NCBI RefSeq assembly: GCF_038452265.1
Contig: NZ_CP151842.1
Span: 2,108,001-2,172,000, forward strand
From: Vibrio diazotrophicus
GTDB taxonomy: Bacteria > Pseudomonadota > Gammaproteobacteria > Enterobacterales > Vibrionaceae
DNA length: 64,000 nt
Reading direction: 5' to 3'
The position numbers and the translations under genes are program-made. The notes under the pieces were generated by a model. The model had not been told where the DNA came from and made no database searches. It saw nothing but the letters and a program-made list of their open reading frames with translations. Shown here piece by piece: positions 17,878-26,230 of the stretch. Within the stretch, counting starts at the first letter, position 1, and each line of letters opens with the position of its first letter.

Positions 17878-18969
17878 ATGAATCTACTAAAAAAATCCCT
17901 CGTCGCTAGCGCAGTTCTAGCGAGTACTTCTGCATACTCTGCAGGTGTATATTTGCACGAAATCGGCAACAATGACCTCGGTTTAGCCGCTGCGGGCAAG
18001 GCTGCACGCGCTCAAGATGCCTCAGTTCTGGCTGCAAACCCTGCGGGCTTATCTAATGTCGAAGGGCAATCGTTTACTGGCGGTATGATGACGCTTTATG
18101 GCGATACCGAATACCAAATGCAAAGTTCTAGTGCAGGAAACATTGTTGGTTTTGTTCCCCTCGGTTCTGCATTCTACAGCCAGAAAATGAATGACAAGTT
18201 AACACTTGGCATCGGTGTTTACGGTAATTATGGAATGGGTCTAGAGTACGAAAACTTCCCTATCAAAACTGCAGTAACACAAGCTCTCACCATTCAGCCA
18301 ACCGCTTCTTACCAGATCAACGATCAATGGTCAGTTGGGGCTGGTTTAGGTATCCAATATGGTATGTTTGATGTAGAAGCTGGCGGCGCTCAGATTGACG
18401 ATACTGACATTGCCTATAACGCCAAACTTGGTGTCCTTTTCTCACCAAATGAAAACACCCGATTCGGTATCGGTTACTCTTCTGAAACAGAACTCAAATT
18501 TGATGTCAATGTATTAGGTCAAACCGTTGATCCAGCTGTAATGCCACAAACACTGACTTTCAGTGCATTCCATCAGTTAAACGATAAGCTCGCTGTAATG
18601 GGTAACTTAGGTTGGGAAGACTGGAGTGAATACGAAACTTTCACTAAAACTCCAACTCAGGATACCTACCATATTGCTGTAGGTTCACGCTACCAATTAA
18701 ACAAGAAACTAATATGGAATGCAGGTTTGGCGTTTGATAGCAGCCTATACGAAAATCAATCTTCGGGTGACTTTACTATCCCAACAGGTGATGCATGGCG
18801 TATTGGTACGGGTATGGAATACGATCTAGGTGAAGGCCGTACAATGGGCCTAGCCTTTGAAGTCGTATTACTTGAAGACTCCAAGACACAGGCAGGCCAG
18901 TTAAGTGGTGGTTTTGAAGATCCTACCTTATATTTCCTAACCGCTACCTACAGCTGGTCAGGTCAATAA
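17878..18969 (+). CDS. FadL/OmpP1/TodX-family outer-membrane transport protein
   Basis: Outer-membrane beta-barrel of the FadL family, whose members take up long-chain fatty acids or other hydrophobic molecules. A Sec signal peptide (MNLLKKSLVASAVLAS, cleaved near SAYSA) precedes GVYLHEIGNNDLGLAAAGKA and the NPAG motif typical of the FadL hatch region. The chain ends YFLTATYSWSGQ, not with the usual C-terminal Phe. At 363 aa it is shorter than E. coli FadL, so it is a paralogue rather than the main FadL. Single-gene unit between two terminators; substrate unknown. Confidence 0.88.
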   Translation: MNLLKKSLVASAVLASTSAYSAGVYLHEIGNNDLGLAAAGKAARAQDASVLAANPAGLSNVEGQSFTGGMMTLYGDTEYQMQSSSAGNIVGFVPLGSAFYSQKMNDKLTLGIGVYGNYGMGLEYENFPIKTAVTQALTIQPTASYQINDQWSVGAGLGIQYGMFDVEAGGAQIDDTDIAYNAKLGVLFSPNENTRFGIGYSSETELKFDVNVLGQTVDPAVMPQTLTFSAFHQLNDKLAVMGNLGWEDWSEYETFTKTPTQDTYHIAVGSRYQLNKKLIWNAGLAFDSSLYENQSSGDFTIPTGDAWRIGTGMEYDLGEGRTMGLAFEVVLLEDSKTQAGQLSGGFEDPTLYFLTATYSWSGQ

Positions 18970-18995
18970 CACTTAGATAATAAAACTTAGCTAAT

Positions 18996-19025
18996 AAAAA
19001 ACGCATCGTAAAAGATGCGTTTTTT
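18996..19025. terminator. Bidirectional intrinsic terminator
   Basis: AAAAAACGCATC (18996-19007), a 6-nt loop, then GATGCGTTTTTT (19014-19025). The A-run and T-run flank a GC-rich core, so it can stop both the FadL-type gene and the convergent glutathionyl-hydroquinone reductase gene, whose stop lies 3 nt away. Confidence 0.9.
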
Positions 19026-19027
19026 AT

Positions 19028-19972
19028 TTATACCAAATCTCTGTTATGTGGAGATTCTAGATCCAACTCAGGCCCAACAGGCACTACTTGCGTTGGATTG
19101 ATGCTGGTATGACTGAAGTAGTAGTGTCGTTTGATATGGTAAAAGTCCGTGGTCTCTTTTACTCCCGGAACTTGGTATAGCTCTTTCAAATAACCATTCA
19201 AATTTGGATAATCTGCAATTCTTTTTTTGTTGCACTTAAAATGGCCAACATATACCGAATCGAACCGAATAAGCGTAGTAAATAGACGCCAGTCTGCCTC
19301 TGTGATACTAGAACCGGCCAGATATCGATTATGAGCCAGATGTGCATCCACTTTGTCTAATGCTTCAAATAAAGACTCATACGCTTCTTCATAGGCTTCC
19401 TGCGTCGTTGCAAAGCCACAACGATAAACACCATTGTTGATGTTTGGATAGATATAATCATTCCACTCGTCGATAACATTGCGCAGTGCATCAGGATAGT
19501 AATCGACGTGATTATCAGTTAACTCATTAAACGCACGGTTAAACATACGAATTATTTCAGACGATTCGTTACTTACGATGGTTTGAAGTTTCTTATCCCA
19601 CAACACAGGTACAGTAACGCGGCCAGAATAATCAGGTTTCGCTTGAGTATAGATTTGGTGAAGCTTGGTGTGTCCGAACAGAGGTTCTGGAATGCCGAAT
19701 TTCCAACCATCGTGGAGCATATCCGGACAGACAATCGTGACATCGATAATGTCTTGTAATTGCTTAAGTTCACGGAAAATTAATGTACGGTGCGCCCATG
19801 GACAAGCCAAAGAGACATATAAATGATAGCGGCCAGCTTCAGGAGAAAATTTGGCGTCAGAACGGCTGTCTATCCAATCGCGAAATCCTGCATCTTCTCG
19901 AATGAACTTTCCGTCACTGCTCTTTGTGTCATACCAAACATCATGCCAGACACCTTCAACTAATTTTCCCAT
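19028..19972 (-). CDS. Glutathionyl-hydroquinone reductase (YqjG/ECM4-type, Xi-class GST)
   Basis: Cytoplasmic Xi-class glutathione transferase that reduces glutathionyl-hydroquinones and so helps detoxify quinones. The catalytic motif CPWA is at 57-60 within YVSLACPWAHRTLI. VPVLWD and NESSEIIRMFN form the glutathione-binding surface. The helical C-terminal domain includes ADWRLFTTLIRFDSVYVGHFKCN. Length 314 is typical. Convergent with the FadL-type gene. I leave the symbol blank because YqjG and YqjH-type naming varies between species. Confidence 0.93.
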   Translation of the reverse strand: MGKLVEGVWHDVWYDTKSSDGKFIREDAGFRDWIDSRSDAKFSPEAGRYHLYVSLACPWAHRTLIFRELKQLQDIIDVTIVCPDMLHDGWKFGIPEPLFGHTKLHQIYTQAKPDYSGRVTVPVLWDKKLQTIVSNESSEIIRMFNRAFNELTDNHVDYYPDALRNVIDEWNDYIYPNINNGVYRCGFATTQEAYEEAYESLFEALDKVDAHLAHNRYLAGSSITEADWRLFTTLIRFDSVYVGHFKCNKKRIADYPNLNGYLKELYQVPGVKETTDFYHIKRHYYFSHTSINPTQVVPVGPELDLESPHNRDLV

Positions 19973-20086
19973 TACTCACCCCATTACTAATGCTTAATTC
20001 TGGAGTTATTATAGTTGAACGAGATGAATACTCACCCGAAGGGTTTTGGCTTAGTCATTCGAATTTTTTGAAGGTTTTCTTGGGCA

Positions 20087-20140
20087 CAAAAAAAGCGCGA
20101 CTCAAAAAGAAGCCGCGCTTATGCCCGTCACAGGCTGAAT
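20087..20140 (-). ncRNA. oppZ: Predicted OppZ small RNA from the oppABCDF 3' UTR
   Basis: OppZ is known in Vibrio cholerae as an RNase E-released, Hfq-dependent 3'-UTR RNA of oppABCDF that represses from oppB onward. Here the stretch right after the oppF stop has the expected form: an unpaired 5' part followed by a terminator hairpin and a seven-T run. The 5' part contains CAGCCTGTGAC (complement of 20127-20137). This can pair with GTCACAGACTG just upstream of the oppB Shine-Dalgarno: 7 bp, one mismatch, 3 bp. The 5' end is set at the stop codon by analogy; exact ends are not visible. Confidence 0.7.
20088..20120 (-). terminator. Intrinsic terminator of oppABCDF (3' part of OppZ)
   Basis: AAGCGCG (20093-20099) pairs with CGCGCTT (20114-20120) around a 14-nt loop. 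On the minus strand the stem is followed by a T-run (complement of 20088-20094). Confidence 0.85.
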
Positions 20141-21133
20141 TTACATCTCAACATGTAAGCACGAAACTGCATGGGTATCAGACCCTTGAATTTGTGGCTT
20201 AGTTTGAGCACAGATCTCTGTCGCTTGAGGACAACGAGTTCTGAAAACACATCCCGATGGCGGGTTAATTGGTGAAGGCAGGTCGCCTTCAAGCATTTGA
20301 ATCGTTTTTGCACGTTCCAGCTTTGGATCTGGAATCGGCACAGCAGACATCAATGCTTTGGTGTATGGGTGTTTAGGATTAGCAAACAGCGCTTCAGATT
20401 CACCGAGTTCTACTGCATTACCTAAATACATTACCAATACACGGTCAGAAATATGTTTCACTACTGACAAGTCGTGCGCGATGAACACTAGGCTTAACCC
20501 TAGCTCACGTTGCAGTTCTTGCAGCAGGTTTACCACCTGAGCCTGAATTGAAACGTCGAGCGCTGATACTGGTTCATCACAGATAATCATCTTTGGATTA
20601 AGAATCAAAGCACGAGCAATACCAATACGTTGACACTGTCCACCAGAGAACTCGTGTGGATAGCGGTTGATCACGTTTGGTAACAGACCCACTTTTGCCA
20701 TCATCTCTTTAACACGGTCTTTCACTTCTTGCTTAGAAAGCTCTGGATAGAAAGTCTGTAGCGGCTCAGCGATGATGTCCCCTACTGTCATACGCGGGTT
20801 CAAAGACGCCAGAGGATCTTGGAAAATCATCTGAATATCTTTACGAGTTTCGCGACGTTTCACTTCCTGCATACGAGTCAAATCTTGACCTAACCAGACC
20901 ACTTCACCGTCAGTTGCCTGTACAAGGCCGATAATTGCGCGAGCAAAAGTAGACTTGCCACAACCAGATTCACCCACAACGCCTAGAGTTTCACCTTCGT
21001 AAAGGCGAACGTTCACACCATCTACAGCTTTAAGCTTCGCTGGTTTTGACCAAGGCCATGCTGATTTAGAAGCGATGTCAAAGTGTACTTTTAGCTCTTT
21101 AACATCTAACAGTAATTTCTTATCTACACTCAT
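20141..21133 (-). CDS. oppF: Oligopeptide ABC transporter ATP-binding protein OppF
   Basis: One of two ATPases of the oligopeptide permease. Walker A GESGCGKST, the Q-loop in IFQDPLASLNPR, signature SGGQCQRIGIARAL and Walker B MIICDEPVSALD are all visible. The C-terminal oligopeptide-type extension has the Cys-rich FRTRCPQATEIC segment seen in Opp/Dpp ATPases. I start at MSVDKKLL (ATG 21133) because this ATG overlaps the oppD stop as ATGA; an in-frame ATG exists 9 nt upstream. Last gene of the operon. Confidence 0.95.
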   Translation of the reverse strand: MSVDKKLLLDVKELKVHFDIASKSAWPWSKPAKLKAVDGVNVRLYEGETLGVVGESGCGKSTFARAIIGLVQATDGEVVWLGQDLTRMQEVKRRETRKDIQMIFQDPLASLNPRMTVGDIIAEPLQTFYPELSKQEVKDRVKEMMAKVGLLPNVINRYPHEFSGGQCQRIGIARALILNPKMIICDEPVSALDVSIQAQVVNLLQELQRELGLSLVFIAHDLSVVKHISDRVLVMYLGNAVELGESEALFANPKHPYTKALMSAVPIPDPKLERAKTIQMLEGDLPSPINPPSGCVFRTRCPQATEICAQTKPQIQGSDTHAVSCLHVEM

Positions 21134-22101
21134 TTCGTCCAAGTCTCCCAGTCAGAAAAACATGCGCGTTGACGATCATTGCCAAATGGCGTCAGGATCG
21201 GCGCTTCACGTTTACAGCGGTCCATTACACGATGACAGCGGTCTTGATATGGACAACCCGGTGGCAGACGAAGTAAGTTTGGCGGATTACCCGGAATGGT
21301 TGGTAATACATCACCTTCAGTATCCAAACGAGGGATTGCTTTCAACAAGCCTTCCGCATATGGGTGGCTCGGTTGATAGAAGATCTCATCAACCGTGCCG
21401 TATTCCATTGTGCGACCTGCGTACATTACAAGCACTTTGTCGCAAGAACCCGCAACCACACCTAAATCGTGAGTGATCATGATGATTGCTGTGTTGAATT
21501 CAGATTTGAGTTCATTAAGCAGATCCATGATTTGAGCCTGAACCGTTACGTCTAATGCAGTTGTCGGCTCATCAGCAATCAATAGTTTCGGACGACATAG
21601 CAGAGCCATTGCAATCATTACACGCTGACGCATACCGCCAGAAAACTCATGCGGATACATAGTAATACGTTTGCGAGCTTCCGGAATTTTTACCGCTTCC
21701 AGCATGCGCACAGACTCTTCAAACGCTTCTGCTTTGCTCATGCCTTTGTGCAGCATTAACACTTCCATCAACTGATCGCTAACCTTCATATAAGGGTTAA
21801 GCGACGTCATCGGGTCTTGGAAGATCATTGCAATTTGTTCTGCGCGAACTTTATTTAACTCTTTTTCAGGCAGGTTTAGAATTTCCTTACCTTCAAACTT
21901 TGCGCTACCAGAAATGATACCGTTCTTAGCCAAAAGGCCCATGATTGAGAATACAGTTTGAGATTTACCCGAACCAGATTCACCAACGATACCCAGTGTC
22001 TCACCTTGATTTAGTGAGAAGTTCAAATCGTTTACTGCGGTAACAATACCATCTTGGGTAGTGAACTCTACACGCAGGTCTTTGACATCTAATAAAGCCA
22101 T
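21130..22101 (-). CDS. oppD: Oligopeptide ABC transporter ATP-binding protein OppD
   Basis: Second ATPase of the oligopeptide importer, 323 aa. Walker A GESGSGKSQ, IFQDPMTSLNPY at the Q-loop, signature SGGMRQRVMIAMAL and Walker B LLIADEPTTALD are visible. The C-terminal Cys-rich CPYQDRCHRVMDRC segment matches the iron-sulfur-like or structural Cys motif of Opp/Dpp ATPases. It begins 17 nt after oppC and overlaps oppF by 4 nt. Confidence 0.95.
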   Translation of the reverse strand: MALLDVKDLRVEFTTQDGIVTAVNDLNFSLNQGETLGIVGESGSGKSQTVFSIMGLLAKNGIISGSAKFEGKEILNLPEKELNKVRAEQIAMIFQDPMTSLNPYMKVSDQLMEVLMLHKGMSKAEAFEESVRMLEAVKIPEARKRITMYPHEFSGGMRQRVMIAMALLCRPKLLIADEPTTALDVTVQAQIMDLLNELKSEFNTAIIMITHDLGVVAGSCDKVLVMYAGRTMEYGTVDEIFYQPSHPYAEGLLKAIPRLDTEGDVLPTIPGNPPNLLRLPPGCPYQDRCHRVMDRCKREAPILTPFGNDRQRACFSDWETWTK

Positions 22102-22118
22102 TACTACTTCCTCAATTC

Positions 22119-23021
22119 TTATCTGTCTTTTGGATCCAGCGCGTCACGGAGACCGTCACCCACGTAGTTAAAGCAGAACAGTGTGACCACCATGAATGCC
22201 GCAGGGAAGCCAAGCTGCCAAATTGCGATTTCCATTGTGTTTGCACCTTCTTGCAATAGTGCTCCCCAGCTTGTCATAGGCTCTTGAACACCTAAACCAA
22301 GGAAAGATAAGAATGACTCAGTCAGAATCATGCTAGGAATAAGCAGCGTCGAATAAACAGCGACGATACCTAATACGTTTGGAACAATATGACGAGTAAT
22401 GATCTTCCAGTTACTCACACCACATACGTGTGCCGCTTCAATAAACTCTTTGCTGCGTAGGCTCAGCGTTTGACCACGAACAATACGCGCCATATCAAGC
22501 CATGCAATAGCACCGATAGCCACGAAGATCAGAACGATATTACGTCCAAAGAAGGTCACCAATACGATAACCAAGAACATGAATGGCACTGCGTACAGAA
22601 TTTCGAGGATACGCATCATGATACGGTCAACACGGCCACCGATGAAGCCAGACGCCGCACCGTAAAGTGTACCGATGAGTACTGCAACCAGTGCGCCCAT
22701 CACACCGACCATCAGAGAGATACGTCCACCAACTAAAGTACGAACGTAAATATCACGGCCTAAACTGTCTGTACCGAACCAATGCTCTGCATTTGGAGCA
22801 ACGTGCATTGCGTACCAGTCAGTATCGTCATAAGTAAAGGGCGCAATCATTGGTAAAAAAACAACCGCCAACGTCATAAGCGTGAGAATAAATAGACTCA
22901 CCATCGCGGCTTTATTGCGCATAAAGCGAATACGAGCGTCCTGCCACAGGCTGCGACCCTCGATTTCAAGATTTTCGGAAAACTTTTCAATCGCTTCCAG
23001 ATTTTCTTTTTTCGTCAACAT
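22119..23021 (-). CDS. oppC: Oligopeptide ABC transporter permease OppC
   Basis: Inner-membrane permease, 300 aa, with about six helices. The cytoplasmic N-terminus (about 40 residues) precedes the first helix AAMVSLFILTLMTLAVVFLP, as in OppC/DppC. The periplasmic segment contains HWFGTDSLGRDIYVR, a hallmark of this subfamily, and the EAA loop appears as EAAHVCGVSNWKIITRHIVPN. It lies 12 nt downstream of oppB. Confidence 0.95.
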   Translation of the reverse strand: MLTKKENLEAIEKFSENLEIEGRSLWQDARIRFMRNKAAMVSLFILTLMTLAVVFLPMIAPFTYDDTDWYAMHVAPNAEHWFGTDSLGRDIYVRTLVGGRISLMVGVMGALVAVLIGTLYGAASGFIGGRVDRIMMRILEILYAVPFMFLVIVLVTFFGRNIVLIFVAIGAIAWLDMARIVRGQTLSLRSKEFIEAAHVCGVSNWKIITRHIVPNVLGIVAVYSTLLIPSMILTESFLSFLGLGVQEPMTSWGALLQEGANTMEIAIWQLGFPAAFMVVTLFCFNYVGDGLRDALDPKDR

Positions 23022-23033
23022 AGTAATACTTCC

Positions 23034-23954
23034 TTAGTAACGAATTTTCGGGTCAATCGCTGCCAACAAGATATCTACAATTGCGTTGAACAGGATAAAT
23101 AAGAAACCAATAAGAATGGTTACACCCATTACCAGAGAGTAGTCACGGTTAAATGCCGCGTTTACGAACAACTTACCAATACCCGGAAGGCCAAAGATGG
23201 TTTCAATAACAACCGAACCAGTAATGATACCTACGAATGCAGGCCCCATATAAGAAACTACTGGTAATAACGCAGGTTTCAACGCGTGCTTAACGACGAT
23301 GTATGGATAGCTCAACCCTTTTGCTCGCGCAGTTCGAATGAAGTTACTGTTTAGAGTTTCAATCATTGAACCACGAGTAATACGTGCAAATGTTGCTACG
23401 TATAACAGAGACATACCAAGAACTGGCAGAGCCATATATTTGAACGACCCGTCTAACCAGCCCCCAGCAGGGAACCAACCTAAGTTAATAGAGAAAATGT
23501 AAATCAATACCGGCGCGAGAACGAATGAAGGCATTACGACACCAATCATAGCAGTAGCCATAATTGAATAGTCCAACCAAGTGTTTTGCCTCAAAGCGGC
23601 AAGTGTCCCGACAGTTACACCCATAATTACTGTGAAGATAAAAGCGGCAAAACCGACTTTCGCTGACACAGGAAGGGCTGCAAAAATCAGCTCATTTACA
23701 GAGTAATCAAGGTATTTAAATGAAGGGCCGAAATCACCTTGTAACACGTTGGTCAGATAGGTGGTGTACTGCTCTAATACAGGCTTATCAAGTCCATATT
23801 TCGCTTCAATATTTGCCATTACTTCTGGCGGTAGAGCACGCTCGCTTGAGAAAGGGTTTCCTGGTGCGAAACGCATGAGAAAAAACGAAACTGTAATCAA
23901 AACCAACATGGTTGGAATTGCTTCCAGAACTCGTCTAATAATGAATTTAAACAT
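23034..23954 (-). CDS. oppB: Oligopeptide ABC transporter permease OppB
   Basis: Inner-membrane permease, 306 aa. The N-terminus MFKFIIRRVLEAIPTMLVLI and the RFAPGNPF segment are typical of OppB/DppB. The EAA loop is around RTARAKGLSYPYIVVKHALKPA. About six transmembrane helices. It is separated from oppA by 115 nt, and its Shine-Dalgarno (GGAAGAG) is directly downstream of the predicted OppZ pairing site, so it should be the first cistron under OppZ control. Confidence 0.95.
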   Translation of the reverse strand: MFKFIIRRVLEAIPTMLVLITVSFFLMRFAPGNPFSSERALPPEVMANIEAKYGLDKPVLEQYTTYLTNVLQGDFGPSFKYLDYSVNELIFAALPVSAKVGFAAFIFTVIMGVTVGTLAALRQNTWLDYSIMATAMIGVVMPSFVLAPVLIYIFSINLGWFPAGGWLDGSFKYMALPVLGMSLLYVATFARITRGSMIETLNSNFIRTARAKGLSYPYIVVKHALKPALLPVVSYMGPAFVGIITGSVVIETIFGLPGIGKLFVNAAFNRDYSLVMGVTILIGFLFILFNAIVDILLAAIDPKIRY

Positions 23955-23967
23955 AAACTCACTCTTC

Positions 23968-23978
23968 CAGTCTGTGAC
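23968..23978 (-). promoter_or_regulatory. Predicted OppZ target site in the oppB leader
   Basis: On the minus strand GTCACAGACTG ends at the oppB Shine-Dalgarno, 14-24 nt before the ATG. It is complementary to CAGCCTGTGAC in the oppF 3' UTR except for one central mismatch. Pairing here would block ribosome entry at oppB while sparing oppA, which is the published OppZ logic in V. cholerae. Confidence 0.65.
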
Positions 23979-24069
23979 TATTTAAAACAAAAAAATACTG
24001 CATGTACCATCCGCGAACCTCAAGCACATGCAGAATATTACTTAATTATAGTTTTATAGCTTTGCTAAT

Positions 24070-25701
24070 TTATTCAGCTTTGATGTACAGATCTTTTGAG
24101 TAGATCTTTTCTTCTGCGTTGTTCGCAGGGAAACCGCCTACTTTTGGAGAAAGCAGACGAGTCTTAACATACTGATAAATTGGAGCGATAGGCATATCTT
24201 TTGCCATTAGAGCTTCCGCATCTGCGTAAAGTTTTTGACGTTCTTCTTCGGAAGTAGAAGTCAGTGCTTTATCGATGATTGCATCGTACTCTTTGTTGCC
24301 CCAGTGTTGACCACCAGTGGTGTTATTACTTGTCATCAAAGTTAGGAATGAAGACGCTTCGTTGTAGTCACCACACCAACCAGCACGAGCAACTTCGAAG
24401 TCACCTTGGTCTTTAGAAGATAGGTAAGTTTTCCACTCTTGGTTTTCTAGAGTGACATCTAGACCCAAAGTTTTCTTCCACATAGAACCAATCGCTACAG
24501 CAACCTTCTTGTGGTTTTCTGAAGTGTTGTACAGAAGAGTAAACTTAAGTGGGTTGTCTTTACCGTAACCAGCTTCAGCAAGTAGACGAGCGGCTTCTTC
24601 GTTACGCTGTTTCTGAGTCATTTTGCCGTAAGCAGGCATTACTGGGTTGAAACCAGAAGTGATCTCAGGCGTTAGGAAGTATGCAGGTTTCTGACCTTGA
24701 CCCATGATTGCATCGCTCACGATGTTACGGTCAATCGCGTAAGAAATTGCTTTACGTACACGTACGTCATCAAATGGTTTTTTCTTGGTGTTGAAAGAGT
24801 AGTAGTAAGAGCATAGGTTACCCACTACAGAAACCAATTCTGGATGATCTTTCTTCAGACGACGGAAATGTTCAACTGGAACGTCGTAGCTGATATCGAT
24901 CTCGCCCGCCAGGAAGCGGTTCATTTCAGCAACTTGGTTTTCAATCGGAAGGAAAGTTACTTTGTTGATAACTGTGTGCTCGTTATCCCAGTACTGTTCG
25001 TTGCGCTTAAGCACTAAACGCTCATTCACAACCCAGTTTTCAACTACATAAGCACCGTTACCAACGAAGTTTTCAGGTTTGGTCCATTGATCACCAAACT
25101 TTTCTACTGTCGCTTTATTAACTGGCTTCATTGTTGTGTGACCAGTCATCATAACGAAATATGGAACTGCTGAGTCTAACTCAACAACAAGAGTGTTCGC
25201 GTCTTTAGCGTATACGCCTAGCTCACTCTTGTCTTTCTTCCCTGCGATAATGTCAGCTGCATTCTTCATCTGGGTCATTTCCATGTACCAAGAGTATGGA
25301 GAAGCAGTCGCTGGATCAACGGCGCGTTGCCAGCTGTATACGAAATCTTGTGCAGTTACAGGTTCGCCGTTAGACCACTTAGCGCCTTCACGAATATGGA
25401 AAGTGAACGTTGTATTGTCTGATGTTTCCCAGCGGTCTGCGACGCCAGGAATAACCTTACCGTCAGCGTCTTGGTTTACCAAGCCTTCTAGCAGGTCACG
25501 AATAACGTGTGATTCTGGAACACCTTGAGATTTATGCGGGTCGATAGTAGCGACTTCAGTACCATTACCACGAACGATCTCTTGCACTGGAGCTAGCTTA
25601 GTGCCTGCTGGCACGTTTGCAGCAAAAGCTGTAAGAGAAGTTGTAGCCACCGCAAGGCCAGCACCTAGTAAAAGTGCTTGTGTGATTTTGTTCTTATACA
25701 T
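24070..25701 (-). CDS. oppA: Oligopeptide-binding periplasmic protein OppA
   Basis: Periplasmic solute-binding protein (SBP family 5), 543 aa. I start at MYKNKITQ (ATG 25701): a GGAG lies 9 nt upstream and the signal peptide then has a normal length, ending near TAFA-ANVP. The family signature region is VADRWETSDNTTFTFHIREGAKWSNGEPV. Binds peptides for OppBCDF. First gene of the operon, followed by a 115-nt spacer before oppB. Confidence 0.95.
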   Translation of the reverse strand: MYKNKITQALLLGAGLAVATTSLTAFAANVPAGTKLAPVQEIVRGNGTEVATIDPHKSQGVPESHVIRDLLEGLVNQDADGKVIPGVADRWETSDNTTFTFHIREGAKWSNGEPVTAQDFVYSWQRAVDPATASPYSWYMEMTQMKNAADIIAGKKDKSELGVYAKDANTLVVELDSAVPYFVMMTGHTTMKPVNKATVEKFGDQWTKPENFVGNGAYVVENWVVNERLVLKRNEQYWDNEHTVINKVTFLPIENQVAEMNRFLAGEIDISYDVPVEHFRRLKKDHPELVSVVGNLCSYYYSFNTKKKPFDDVRVRKAISYAIDRNIVSDAIMGQGQKPAYFLTPEITSGFNPVMPAYGKMTQKQRNEEAARLLAEAGYGKDNPLKFTLLYNTSENHKKVAVAIGSMWKKTLGLDVTLENQEWKTYLSSKDQGDFEVARAGWCGDYNEASSFLTLMTSNNTTGGQHWGNKEYDAIIDKALTSTSEEERQKLYADAEALMAKDMPIAPIYQYVKTRLLSPKVGGFPANNAEEKIYSKDLYIKAE

Positions 25702-26230
25702 CTGTATAAACTCCAAGTTTTATTTTTGCATCCATGACTTCTTTGCATGTCGGCTAGAACGGCTAACCTAAAAGATGTGGGAAGTGACAAAAGCATGTCA
25801 ATTCCTTACAAAGAATGCGGCAAACATTATCAAGCATTGAAGCAATTTGCCATAAAATTAGAATAAAAAGAGATTATATTCTTATCCAGAATGAATAATT
25901 AGATGCAACCACTAACCAAAGACTAGCTTGCAGCACAACAAAGGAAAGTAATCCTTTACATCAGATTTAAATCTCGATTTATCTAACTAACGCCGTATTC
26001 TCAGCATCTTGCACTAGAAAATAACAATACATTTAACATTTTGTACACAAATTTAGGGAGATTGTGTGATTTTTATCTCATCAGACAAGAGGGAAATGTG
26101 AGCGTTATCACTCAGCTGCACTATGATAGATCTCTATGCCCAATAAAAGAGCATTAGAGACCATAGACTAAGTAATTAAATAGTTATGCAGTTTGGAGAC
26201 TGCAACTACTTGCGCTCTTTTGCTGAATAT
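25702..26230. promoter_or_regulatory. oppA upstream region with tandem CRP-like sites
   Basis: No gene is visible in these 529 nt. It contains two CRP-like sites: TGTGA-N6-TCTCA at 26065-26080 and TGTGA-N6-TCACT at 26097-26112. A CAAAAT hexamer (minus strand, 26038-26043) is placed so the first site would sit at about -41.5 of a minus-strand start near 26031, giving oppA a leader of about 330 nt. A plus-strand -10-like TATGAT (26122-26127) would instead place the same site at about -61.5. Both readings are inference. The part nearest oppA is AT-rich without recognised motifs. Confidence 0.5.
26145..26221. other. Structured inverted-repeat element, possible terminator or small RNA
   Basis: AAAAGAGC (26145-26152) and GCTCTTTT (26214-26221) close a region containing an inner hairpin TGCAGT-TTGGAG-ACTGCA (26187-26204) with further outer complementarity. 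It lies just after the stop of the flavin-enzyme gene, so on the minus strand it could end that transcript. On the plus strand it could be the body of a small RNA downstream of the CRP-like sites. Confidence 0.35.

Noticed and set aside
25193..25528. 111-codon plus-strand frame inside oppA
   Set aside because: It is fully antisense to oppA, whose protein features are continuous; no ribosome site or motif supports the other strand.
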